A stretch of DNA of 64,000 nt from Algoriphagus antarcticus (lineage in GTDB: Bacteria > Bacteroidota > Bacteroidia > Cytophagales > Cyclobacteriaceae), in assembly GCF_002150685.1 (NCBI RefSeq), contig NZ_MSSW01000031.1:62001-126000 (forward strand), given 5' to 3'. Below are positions 27,721 to 36,479 of the stretch, in pieces. A program made the position numbers and the translations under genes. The notes beneath the pieces are model-generated. The model saw only the letters and a list, made by a program, of their open reading frames with translations. It searched no databases and was not told the DNA's origin. Positions within the stretch are counted from its first letter, which is position 1; each line of letters opens with the position of its first letter.

Positions 27721-28199
27721 TGACTACAGAACAAGAAAAAATGAGGAATTTGATCGGGAAGCTACCGTCTTGGGGAAATGGTGATTTTACGGAACAAGAA
27801 TGGAAGGCTTATTTGCAATGCGCCAATTATATCCAGCGAGTTGAAAAACACGACGTTATACAACTTCTGGAAATTATTGAACACAAATACACAAGCCAAC
27901 CTGATAGTGATAAGATTCAATCCAAGTTGTTTATCCTTTTAAGGATCTTGTTTGATATTCCGTTAAGTGGCAATGTTACTTCAAGAAAATCATTCAAAGG
28001 TTGGGAAAACTGGCCTGCGGAAAACGAATCTGGCGAAGTTAATTTAAGCTGGCCAGTTACCTGGAAAAATAACCAACCGCACCTTGAAAGTAACTACGAG
28101 GGATCGTTAGGAAAATCATATGCATCGGTAAAAGAATATACGTATTTTCAAAATTTATATAACTACAGAAATATAGCTGATAAACTACATTCGGATTAA
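27720..28199 (+). CDS. Small unknown protein, candidate immunity protein or chaperone
   Basis: A 159-residue acidic soluble protein (MTTEQEKMRNLIGKLPSWGN, KAYLQCANYIQRVEKHDV, then ENWPAENESGEVNLSWPVTW). No family is recognised. The gene begins with the last base of the preceding cargo stop codon (TAATG), a layout typical of toxin-immunity or cargo-chaperone pairs. It has no signal peptide or membrane segment, so an immunity or chaperone role would be cytoplasmic. Function is inferred from position only. Confidence 0.7.
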   Translation: MTTEQEKMRNLIGKLPSWGNGDFTEQEWKAYLQCANYIQRVEKHDVIQLLEIIEHKYTSQPDSDKIQSKLFILLRILFDIPLSGNVTSRKSFKGWENWPAENESGEVNLSWPVTWKNNQPHLESNYEGSLGKSYASVKEYTYFQNLYNYRNIADKLHSD

Positions 28200-28223
28200 C
28201 ATACATATTTTGTAAATATAAAG

Positions 28224-29363
28224 ATGAAAGCAGATGCTATTACCGAACACGCACGATACTCTCGTGTCCGTGTCCCAGAACAAGGTCAGGAAACAAATCA
28301 TCTATTAAATAGAACGGCGAATCGCTTACCTATCCAAGCCAAATTAACAGTAGGTGCCGTCGAAGATACTCTCGAGCAAGAAGCAGATGCCATGGCAGAC
28401 AAGGTAATGCGAATGCCTCATCAAACCTTCGTTCAGCGTAAATGTGCTAATTGCGAAGCCGAAAAAAAGGTGCAAAAGAAAGCATCAGTTAATGGAATTG
28501 CGTCTACACTCCAAAGCGGAACAGGATCGGCGGTAAATCAATCAACTGCTGATGCTATAACATCATCGGCAGGTGGAGGAAATAGAATGGATGCCGAAAC
28601 AAATAGTTTTATGAGCAAACGTTTCGGCAATGATTTTAGTGAGGTGAAAATACATGCAGACACTGAATCTGTTAACATGAACCGGGATTTAAATGCCCGG
28701 GCGTTTACCGTAGGGCGGGATATATATTTTAATGAAGGCGAATATCAGCCCACATCGGCACAGGGAAGAAAACTATTGGCTCATGAATTAACACACACTA
28801 TTCAGCAAGGGCAAGGCACAGTGGGACAGGTGCAAAGAACCCCCGCTGCAACGCTGGCCGCACAACGGCGAACCATCATAAGCAATGCCCGGGCTCGTGC
28901 TTTTCATCGGGTTAACGTGGCATATTTAAATATTAATGGTACGTCACCCCACTTTAACCAATCTGAAGAAATGGCCAGAGTACAGGGTCTAATTGCTCCA
29001 GATATAGTGAATTTTGAACAAATTGTAGAAATTGTTGGCTCTATGATGACTAAGCTAAGTTCTGATAGCAACATAGAAATTGGGCCGGAAATTAGTCAGT
29101 GTACCGGCGAAATGGGCTGGGAGGCATACGTTACCGGAAACCGATTGCCTATACATTTATGTAACCGATTCTTCACGCAAAGCCCTGAACAGCAAACCAG
29201 AACATTAATTCATGAAGCTGCACACGCTGCTGGAATTGGAGAAGCAAGTGGAGAAAGCTATTTCATTCTTTTTGATTGTGGTGCTTCAACAGCGGATAAT
29301 TGGTTAGTGGCCGATGCTTGGGCCAGATATATCCATTGTGTAAGTGGACAAACTCCAGATTAA
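28224..29363 (+). CDS. DUF4157 candidate cargo with a second, M35-like zincin domain
   Basis: A 379-residue protein. Residues 37-77 repeat the shared cargo module (IQAKLTVGAVEDTLEQEAD, MRMPHQTFVQRKCANC). Residues about 118-200 are DUF4157 (FMSKRFGNDFSEVKIHADT, ARAFTVGRDIYFNEGEY, HELTH at 187-191). The C-terminal domain (about 215-379) resembles aspzincin/M35 or Lys-specific metallo-endopeptidases: LPIHLCNRFFTQSPEQQTRT, HEAAH at 330-334, then GIGEASGESYF and NWLVADAWARYIHCVSG. It therefore holds two HExxH motifs. The canonical third ligand of M35 (Asp in GTxD) is not obvious; Glu in SGES may substitute. Proteolytic activity is inferred. The next cargo gene is 173 nt away. Confidence 0.84.
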   Translation: MKADAITEHARYSRVRVPEQGQETNHLLNRTANRLPIQAKLTVGAVEDTLEQEADAMADKVMRMPHQTFVQRKCANCEAEKKVQKKASVNGIASTLQSGTGSAVNQSTADAITSSAGGGNRMDAETNSFMSKRFGNDFSEVKIHADTESVNMNRDLNARAFTVGRDIYFNEGEYQPTSAQGRKLLAHELTHTIQQGQGTVGQVQRTPAATLAAQRRTIISNARARAFHRVNVAYLNINGTSPHFNQSEEMARVQGLIAPDIVNFEQIVEIVGSMMTKLSSDSNIEIGPEISQCTGEMGWEAYVTGNRLPIHLCNRFFTQSPEQQTRTLIHEAAHAAGIGEASGESYFILFDCGASTADNWLVADAWARYIHCVSGQTPD

Positions 29364-29536
29364 TCTTCCATTTTTTTTCACTTTCTATTTAGTTAACGAT
29401 TTTAAAGATATCCTTTTTGGCCTATTCATCAAAAAAAGATGTCCCTGAAAACATTTTAAGATCCCCAAAATATAATTCAATTCCTTCTCCTTTAATGATC
29501 CCCTTGGCGGGATATTCTCATTAATCCTACTCAAAA

Positions 29537-32500
29537 GTGAAAGAAGCTGTTGTTTCAGAACCTGCTGTTAGTTCAGCCGCCTCGGCTCAGCAACAAAGTT
29601 TGCAGCAAACAGATTTTTTACCTGCGGACGCTTCTACCGGTTTATTTTTCCAAACAAAGTTAACTGTAGGATCGCCGGATGATCCGCTCGAAAAAGAAGC
29701 AGATGATACCGCTGCAAGCATCATGCGAATGCCGGAAAACTCGTTCATTCAGCGTAAATGTGCAAACTGTGCGGAAGATGAAAAAATCCACAAAAAAGAA
29801 ATAACTGTTGCCGAACAGAAAGTACAGCGTGAAGAAGCCACGGAGCAAACCCCAGAAAGTGCACCACCCACACCACTTCCCTTTCACTTAATCCGGCCTG
29901 AAGATCTGCAACTTCGCCAGCCTTCACTACCCCCCGTCAGACTTTTTCCTACCAACGGTTTATCATTAGGGGTTCCGCCGCTTACAGTGCCAGACTCTAC
30001 TACAGGAGGTTCGCCAACTGCAAAGATTGATTGGTTTGCCATGAATCGCCCGTTTTCTAATCGTGGTGTTGGTCAATTAACGAGTTCGGATGCCCGGGCA
30101 ATTGAAGCACATTGGAATTATTCCTTTGGGTTTTTCCGATCTATAGGTGCCACACCCCCCCATGCCATTTTCTTCTCTAACATGTTGGTGCCGATGGCCA
30201 TAGACTCTTCTTTACAGCGAGACTATTCTACCTGGTGGGAGCGTACGGATCGTGAGTTAGGCACCTCTTCCAAAATTTTAAGTCCTACTATTATTCGTTT
30301 TGATTTGGATAATCTTTTTGGCACGATACGCCCTTTTTGGGACCCCTCGAATCCGTACTTAATTCAGCGAAAAAGTGAAGCGACTACAACGGGAATTGCC
30401 AGTGAAAGCACTAGTAATTTAATAAATGCTTCAAAAAGTGGTGGTAGCCAAATTCCTGATCAAACTAAAACCTTTATGGAAACCAGATTTGGTTATGATT
30501 TTTCGGATGTTAGGATACATTCAGGGAACGATGCAACTACCATGTCTCGTGATTTAAATGCCAAAGCGTTTACGGTAAGCAACCATATATATTTTAATCA
30601 AGGTAATTTTTCGCCGAATACATCCGAAGGAAAACAATTATTGGCTCATGAATTGACCCATACTTTACAACAAGGAGGAAGTGCTGTTAAAAAGAAATCC
30701 CTATCGAAAGATACTTCTGAAAAGCACGTCAACCTTGGTCAATCATTCATTCAACGGAAATTTCAAACACAAAATACTGTTACACCGTCCGAATCGAAAA
30801 CCACAGCAGAGAATGAAATTCAACCGAAAAAGCTTTTCAGTCAAACTAAAAACTTTCATAATAGCCTGGATGCTAGTGCGCCTCCTGATGATCCGCAAGG
30901 ATTTACAGGTGCTACGACCACACAACGTGTTCAAACCAAAGCGGAAGTCACTACTGATTTCTCAACCGATGTTGTTCAATCCAACTCCCGGATAACGGAT
31001 GTTCGAATAAAACAAAATCCAGAATACACATTCATCCAAAGAAAATGCGCTGGCTGTGAGCAGGACGAAAAAATACAACGAAAAGAATCACACCGCAACT
31101 TTTTAATTCCGGCTTCTAAACCAGCTAATAACCAATATGCAAATGAGCTCGTAAAAGCACCTTTGAAATCACCTACAATCATTCAACGAGGTGTTTTAGG
31201 TGATGCCTGGGATGCCACAGGCGGAAGAGCGGTCTCGGCCATTGGAGGTGCTGCTACGACTGTATATGATGCGGCTGGAAATGCCATTTCTCATGCAGTT
31301 GAATGGGTAGAAGATCAAGCGGAAAGCATCATTAATCGAATTGCTCCAGGTTTAATCGATTTCCTACGTGGAGATATCATTCAGAATATTAAAGATTCAC
31401 TTGCAAGAGCCGTTGATGCCGCTACCGGTGGTTTGTTTAGCAGACTACAGGCTGAAGGTCTACAGGGCGTTTTGGAAGATTTTATAAGTAGTATTATCGA
31501 AACCGTAACCGGAGCTGTAGAAGGTGGATGCAATGCATTTGCGATTTTAGCTCGTAAGGTGTTGGATTTTATCAGGGCACTTGGTGGTGCTGCGTTACAA
31601 CGGATTGTAGCCTTTTTTAGGCGTGTTGGTGGACTACTCTCCTCTTTCTGGAATAATTTCGCTCTACCTATTTGGGATGCGATTAAGTCATTTGCCGGAA
31701 CAGTTTGGGATTGGATTACCCGCACCGCAGCCTGGTTATGGGATTTAATAGCTCCTATCCGTAATGCTGTTGCCCGGGCATGGAACTGGCTGATGAGGCA
31801 ATTTGGTATTGCATGGCGAGCAGGAGGCTCTGTTTTAGATTGGTTAAAAAATAAAGCTCAACAAGCCTGGAATTGGTTAATGGACGTTATTGAACCGATT
31901 AAAACCCCCTTAATGATTATAGGGGGAATTTTAGTAATGCTTTCGCCGCTAGGGCCAATAGTGGCAATTGGGGCTGGCGCATACGCTATTTATCGAGGAG
32001 TTCAATGGGTTCGCGAAAACTGGAACAACGAAGTCTTTGTGCGCTTTCGCAATTATTTAAAAGAACATGTATTTGATGTAATTGGAAGTGCCATAGAATC
32101 GCTTAAAAACTCGGTAGTTGGTGCGTTTAGCTGGCTTGCAAGTACTATATTATCCTTGCAGACACCCGTTGTTAGATTGCTCGAAAATATAGGTGCGTTT
32201 GCCCTTTTTAGGATTGTTAGAAGTGGCATTCAAACCTTTGCAAACCTCATTACACGTGCTGTAAATTGGGCTGGAGCACGGCTTGCCGAAATAGGTCACC
32301 ATATTATAAATGTAGCTCGAGACATTTGGGAGTTTATTCGTCCGTACGCTATCATTATAGCCAAAATTACAATCCTGACCCTCAATCCGTGGTTGTTGCC
32401 ACCGGTTTTAGCCGCTTGGGCTTGGCGTATTCTGCCAGATTGCTTCAAACCACCAATTATTGATTTTGTAATTGGCATCATGGTTAGCGTGCTAAGATCT

Positions 32501-34819
32501 ATGCCTAATTTTAAAATGTTCGGCGAATCCTGGCCGGTGGCAAAGCAACACATTATTGAACATCTTCAAGTAGCGTTGAATTCTGCCGAAGAAGAGAAAA
32601 TACGTATGAGCAACCGAATTGCAGAAATGGTTTCTGAGCTAGATTTAGAACTTATCAGCAACCAGATTGAAGCGGTAAGGCAATCCCCTACATATCTTGA
32701 CTTGGAATTACAAGCTGAGCTTCTAGGAATTAATGGTACTCAAGCGTTACCCTTTGAAAACAGTAGTACACTAAGTGAGCAGGTTCCGGCATTGGCAGAA
32801 GCTGGTACGGATGGTGCTACCGCCGATCTTCTTTCAAGATCTACATATTCATCATCAGACATTGAAGTAGAAGAAGTAGGTATGCTGCATTTGGAACCCG
32901 AAGTTCAGCAACAACTTTTAGCATCTCCGAACGGGGAAATTATCATGGATGATCAGGCACATGATGGAAACCGTACTATCCGTGCCTTGCTGGGTGATCT
33001 TACTTCTACCGAAGAATCGGAACCTGAAACGGCTCCAAGTGCTGATTTTGCAGCGACTACCGCACTAAGCGCAACCGCACCAGTTGAGCCCGCACGGCCA
33101 TTAACTCAGGAGGAACTGACAGAACAGCAACTTGGCGAAATGATTCGTACTTCAGATGAAAGTTCAGCAACAGCGGCCTGTGAAGAAAGTAATCAACCTG
33201 ATACAGGTGGTCAAATTCCTGATGAGTTAAAAATTGGTCCGCTTACCGAAAGGCAAAGAGCCCAATACATGCGCAGCCAAATGTGGAACTCTGTAAAAAA
33301 ATGGTTCCGTTGTAATTGGCATTGGGTGGTGCCTTCAGCCATCCTGGCCATTATTGCCTTAATAGCCCTGGAAATTGTATCTGGAGGAACGGTTACCATA
33401 GCATTCGAAGTTATTGGCGCTATTATGATGGGAGTAGCAGCCGTGAAGGCAGTCGCCTCGATTGCACAATTTGGTGTTAATTCATTACTGGGTCAAATAA
33501 CTGCGGCAGCAAGAAATTTTGCAAATGCAATGGCGGTGCTGGCTATTGAACTCGTGATGGCACTAACTTTTGGGCTCGGTGATACCGTTCGCTCTACGCA
33601 ACGTGGACTCCAGTCTGCCTGGCGAATTGCTTCAGGAACGGGAAGAGCTGTAGGAAGAGGAGTAGCCAGAGGTGCCAGAGCGGTTGGCCGTGCAGGACGA
33701 GCGTTAGTACGCGGAGAAGTAAGGCAGGCAGGATCCATATTAAGAACGGCCGCTCGTGGCTATGTAAGACGTGGCCGGGTAGTGATGGCCGGCGTTGGCA
33801 GACGATTCGGAGCAGGATATAAAAACTTGAGGCAATTGGCCAGAGCTCTTTACGAACGGGTGCGGTTTAGAAGGTTTAAATTAAGCCACGAAGGACGAAT
33901 GTTTCAGCTCTGGGGAGAAATTAATCCATGGGTATTATTGGCAAACGGCACCTTAACGTTTATTACTGAAGATGAAGCACGAGCTTTAACAAATGTGCGC
34001 CGAGGCCGGGCATTGGTTGGCAGGGAGGTACATTTACCTCAGGGTTCGGGAGTAATTGTTGATGCTTCCAGATCTGCTAATGAAGCTTCTAATCTAGCTA
34101 GTTTACTCCGCGGAAATGCTGCTTCAGGAGGAGAAATCGCTTTTAATCGGGCATTCTATCAATCGCTAATTGATTCTGGTCAGGTTGGTGCTCGAAATGT
34201 TTACGAGGTTTTTGGAGAAGTTTTAATACAGCGTTCGGCCGGTTTGAGCAGAATGGTTACCGAGGGCACTGCTTCTCGGTCGCAATTGCAGGCGGTTTTT
34301 AGAAACGTTTTGGCGAATGGTGATGAAGGAGCTTTAAACATCATGGCTCGAAATCTTGAAAAAGTAAGCCAGCACGTTCCACCAGGATCAAATTTATCAC
34401 GTTTGTTATCTGAACTTGCCCATCCGCAAAGAAATAAGTTTGTTGGCGGTGAGTTCACTTTGAATTTTATTGCAGCCCAAAGTGATGATTTTATCCGTTC
34501 GATACGTAATTTCGAAGAAATGGCAACCATTGCCGGAAATATCAGAAGGTATGATATGGTTACCAATACACTAAGATTTGAATTTAAAAATTGGGGTGAC
34601 TTTAGAAATATGGCCTCACTAATTGACCAAATCGTATTTGATTTTAGACTTTTAGGGGGTGATATGAGTACAATGCGTTATGTGTTTTCATCAAGATTAG
34701 GATCACATGCCGGGATAATAACAGAAATTACTACGAGGTTGAACTCGATAAGACGGATTAGTGCCACAGAGCGGAGGCAAATATTAGACTTGATACAAAA
34801 TATGGTTATCGTTCATTAA
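29537..34819 (+). CDS. Giant DUF4157 candidate effector (1760 aa) with hydrophobic, Arg-rich and C-terminal domains
   Basis: Starts with GTG (an in-frame stop lies 12 nt upstream). Residues 37-78 hold the shared cargo module (QTKLTVGSPDDPLEKEAD, IQRKCANC). An inserted domain of unknown fold follows (about 160-275), then DUF4157 (about 300-380; HELTH 371-375). A second copy of the module's end, FIQRKCAGCEQDEKIQRKE, appears at 499-517, with a partial one (SFIQRKF) at 403-409. Residues about 550-1000 are Trp-rich amphipathic and hydrophobic helices. Further hydrophobic segments are near 1261-1345. An Arg/Gly-rich stretch spans about 1350-1450, and a soluble C-terminal domain, about 300 residues, ends the protein. 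The layout suggests a translocated toxin whose active part is C-terminal, but no toxin family is recognised. The next gene begins 1 nt after the stop. Confidence 0.85.
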   Translation: MKEAVVSEPAVSSAASAQQQSLQQTDFLPADASTGLFFQTKLTVGSPDDPLEKEADDTAASIMRMPENSFIQRKCANCAEDEKIHKKEITVAEQKVQREEATEQTPESAPPTPLPFHLIRPEDLQLRQPSLPPVRLFPTNGLSLGVPPLTVPDSTTGGSPTAKIDWFAMNRPFSNRGVGQLTSSDARAIEAHWNYSFGFFRSIGATPPHAIFFSNMLVPMAIDSSLQRDYSTWWERTDRELGTSSKILSPTIIRFDLDNLFGTIRPFWDPSNPYLIQRKSEATTTGIASESTSNLINASKSGGSQIPDQTKTFMETRFGYDFSDVRIHSGNDATTMSRDLNAKAFTVSNHIYFNQGNFSPNTSEGKQLLAHELTHTLQQGGSAVKKKSLSKDTSEKHVNLGQSFIQRKFQTQNTVTPSESKTTAENEIQPKKLFSQTKNFHNSLDASAPPDDPQGFTGATTTQRVQTKAEVTTDFSTDVVQSNSRITDVRIKQNPEYTFIQRKCAGCEQDEKIQRKESHRNFLIPASKPANNQYANELVKAPLKSPTIIQRGVLGDAWDATGGRAVSAIGGAATTVYDAAGNAISHAVEWVEDQAESIINRIAPGLIDFLRGDIIQNIKDSLARAVDAATGGLFSRLQAEGLQGVLEDFISSIIETVTGAVEGGCNAFAILARKVLDFIRALGGAALQRIVAFFRRVGGLLSSFWNNFALPIWDAIKSFAGTVWDWITRTAAWLWDLIAPIRNAVARAWNWLMRQFGIAWRAGGSVLDWLKNKAQQAWNWLMDVIEPIKTPLMIIGGILVMLSPLGPIVAIGAGAYAIYRGVQWVRENWNNEVFVRFRNYLKEHVFDVIGSAIESLKNSVVGAFSWLASTILSLQTPVVRLLENIGAFALFRIVRSGIQTFANLITRAVNWAGARLAEIGHHIINVARDIWEFIRPYAIIIAKITILTLNPWLLPPVLAAWAWRILPDCFKPPIIDFVIGIMVSVLRSMPNFKMFGESWPVAKQHIIEHLQVALNSAEEEKIRMSNRIAEMVSELDLELISNQIEAVRQSPTYLDLELQAELLGINGTQALPFENSSTLSEQVPALAEAGTDGATADLLSRSTYSSSDIEVEEVGMLHLEPEVQQQLLASPNGEIIMDDQAHDGNRTIRALLGDLTSTEESEPETAPSADFAATTALSATAPVEPARPLTQEELTEQQLGEMIRTSDESSATAACEESNQPDTGGQIPDELKIGPLTERQRAQYMRSQMWNSVKKWFRCNWHWVVPSAILAIIALIALEIVSGGTVTIAFEVIGAIMMGVAAVKAVASIAQFGVNSLLGQITAAARNFANAMAVLAIELVMALTFGLGDTVRSTQRGLQSAWRIASGTGRAVGRGVARGARAVGRAGRALVRGEVRQAGSILRTAARGYVRRGRVVMAGVGRRFGAGYKNLRQLARALYERVRFRRFKLSHEGRMFQLWGEINPWVLLANGTLTFITEDEARALTNVRRGRALVGREVHLPQGSGVIVDASRSANEASNLASLLRGNAASGGEIAFNRAFYQSLIDSGQVGARNVYEVFGEVLIQRSAGLSRMVTEGTASRSQLQAVFRNVLANGDEGALNIMARNLEKVSQHVPPGSNLSRLLSELAHPQRNKFVGGEFTLNFIAAQSDDFIRSIRNFEEMATIAGNIRRYDMVTNTLRFEFKNWGDFRNMASLIDQIVFDFRLLGGDMSTMRYVFSSRLGSHAGIITEITTRLNSIRRISATERRQILDLIQNMVIVH

Positions 34820-34820
34820 T

Positions 34821-35939
34821 ATGCAAGATTACAAACAGCTTCTATTTACTAATGAACGGGTTTTACCGTATCAGACGAGAGATTTAAATTACCCATTGAG
34901 CGATAAAATAATAGCGGAGGATGTTGTAGGTCTCCCAAAGATCACTGATGATTATCTCATTTATTCCAACACGAAAAAAGAAGTAGTTATTCTTTCATAT
35001 AAATCTGCCGAAGCATGTACCATTTCATTACCGTCAAATAAAAAAAAAATCGATAACAGTGACCTGCAATTAGTCGTTTCCGATGATCATGTATTGGTTT
35101 ACTTACACGGAAAGGTTTATACCATAAGCATTCACCAAAAAATAATCATAGATGAGACAAGTATTTTTTGCACAGGTTTAGATACTGCTGGATATTTGTA
35201 CCGCAATCAAATCACCTACAATCCCGGTATAAATAAGTTCGGACTGTTTGATCTAGCCACAAAAGAATCTATATGGACGACAACCCTAAGTAATTATTGT
35301 GTGAAAACTTGTGGTAACGATAAAACAGTGATTATTCAGGATGGATTATTTTTAATCCATGCTTATGATAAGAATAACGGCCGTGAATGTTGGACATTCG
35401 ATCTTAAAAGTCAGCTCAATGAAGACATGAAGTATTTTATGGGTATCAATTCTGTCATGGCTTTACAAGATGATCAGCTAATTTTCGGTTGTAATGATCG
35501 CTTGTTCTGTATAGACTCACAAACCGGAAAAAGTATCTGGTCGAAGGCTTTCAAAGGCTTTTCAGCTGCGAACATGTCGGTGTATGAAAATGGAATTATA
35601 TCATCAGTATCGGCTACTGCTTATTATGAAATTGAAACGAAAACAGGCAATATCTCCTCCTACTTAGATATCAACCAAATTACCAGGGACTTAAATGTAT
35701 CCTTGTTTACTAAACCCATTTTGACTGCAAATCAAGTGATTGTTTTTTCTGCTATGAACAGTCGTTTGTTCATTTTTTACAGAAGAGACTTCAAACTCGC
35801 ATATCAATCAGAAGTTTATAACGTTAAGGACAATAACAGATACCAACCAGCAATATCTTCCGGACTAACACCAGTGCTAAAAAATCAATCACTTTTCACT
35901 TTGGACATGGATGGGGTATTTCGTGAATACAATAGTTAG
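34821..35939 (+). CDS. PQQ/WD40-like beta-propeller protein, candidate partner of the giant effector
   Basis: A 372-residue protein with repeated propeller blades: LFDLATKESIWTTTLSN, LIHAYDKNNGRECWTFDL, LFCIDSQTGKSIWSKAF. These are the D-x-x-T-G-x-x-x-W type repeats of PQQ-like propellers. There is no signal peptide, so it is probably cytoplasmic. It begins 1 nt after the stop of the 1760-residue cargo gene and is the last gene of the locus. A role in immunity or in holding the cargo before loading is plausible from position; a binding partner cannot be read from the sequence. Confidence 0.75.
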   Translation: MQDYKQLLFTNERVLPYQTRDLNYPLSDKIIAEDVVGLPKITDDYLIYSNTKKEVVILSYKSAEACTISLPSNKKKIDNSDLQLVVSDDHVLVYLHGKVYTISIHQKIIIDETSIFCTGLDTAGYLYRNQITYNPGINKFGLFDLATKESIWTTTLSNYCVKTCGNDKTVIIQDGLFLIHAYDKNNGRECWTFDLKSQLNEDMKYFMGINSVMALQDDQLIFGCNDRLFCIDSQTGKSIWSKAFKGFSAANMSVYENGIISSVSATAYYEIETKTGNISSYLDINQITRDLNVSLFTKPILTANQVIVFSAMNSRLFIFYRRDFKLAYQSEVYNVKDNNRYQPAISSGLTPVLKNQSLFTLDMDGVFREYNS

Positions 35940-36234
35940 GTTTTATTAAGTGGTAGTAAGCCTTGTATGTTTAATCACTTCTGTTTTAAAATACAGCGTC
36001 TAATCTTTAACGGTTCTCGTAAAATCAAAGCAATTCCAGTGATAGCCAATCTTTTGTAATGTTATCACTATTTCCCCATTATGTTATTCTTTTGTAAGCA
36101 AACGGGGTGACATGCTTAAATGAAGCATAAAATCCAGAAAAAGCGGCGTTCAATCCTGGCAGACAGTTTTTTACTTCGGTTTCATTAGCCAAAGGCAACG
36201 CTTCTTCGCCAAGCCATAAATTATTATCCCAACC
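35940..36234. other. Intergenic DNA after the eCIS locus
   Basis: Roughly 295 bp before the terminator hairpin at 36235 with no ORF or RNA gene that I can support. The stretch from the hairpin to the TPR lipoprotein start (36271-36479) is likewise without a recognisable feature. Confidence 0.5.
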
Positions 36235-36270
36235 AAAAAAGCCCATCTTGTTCTCGCAAGATGGGCTTTA
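36235..36270. terminator. Strong bidirectional-type terminator hairpin
   Basis: A perfect 10-bp stem, GCCCATCTTG (36241-36250) with CAAGATGGGC (36257-36266), and a 6-nt loop, flanked by six A on the left and TTTA on the right. It closes the plus-strand eCIS transcript region about 300 bp downstream of its last gene. A near-identical element follows rpiB at 40421-40457. Confidence 0.8.
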
Positions 36271-36479
36271 CTTTTACTTAAATAGAAAAAACCCGACTAG
36301 GACTAAAATGCTGGAATACCCGTAATCCGTACAGCAGTCGGATTTAAATCCACTGCACTATTTTTTGAATTAGAAATCCAACACATCTTCCTTAATTTCC
36401 AATATAGAAATCCAATTTCCCTATCAGGTTACCTGCTTCTGCCTCGAAACTTTTACTAAACAGCCTTCCTCAAAAACCA

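Noticed and set aside
30681..30995. Plus-strand open frame inside the giant effector gene
   Set aside because: It lies within the 1760-residue gene in another frame, in a compositionally biased region, and encodes no recognisable protein.
31381..31725. Minus-strand open frame inside the giant effector gene
   Set aside because: It is antisense to a hydrophobic Ala-rich region, which commonly opens the opposite strand; no family features.
36271..36479. Possible tRNA-like inverted repeat (CCGACT..AGTCGG) after the eCIS terminator
   Set aside because: No cloverleaf arms, anticodon loop or CCA-like end can be drawn; treated as plain intergenic DNA.
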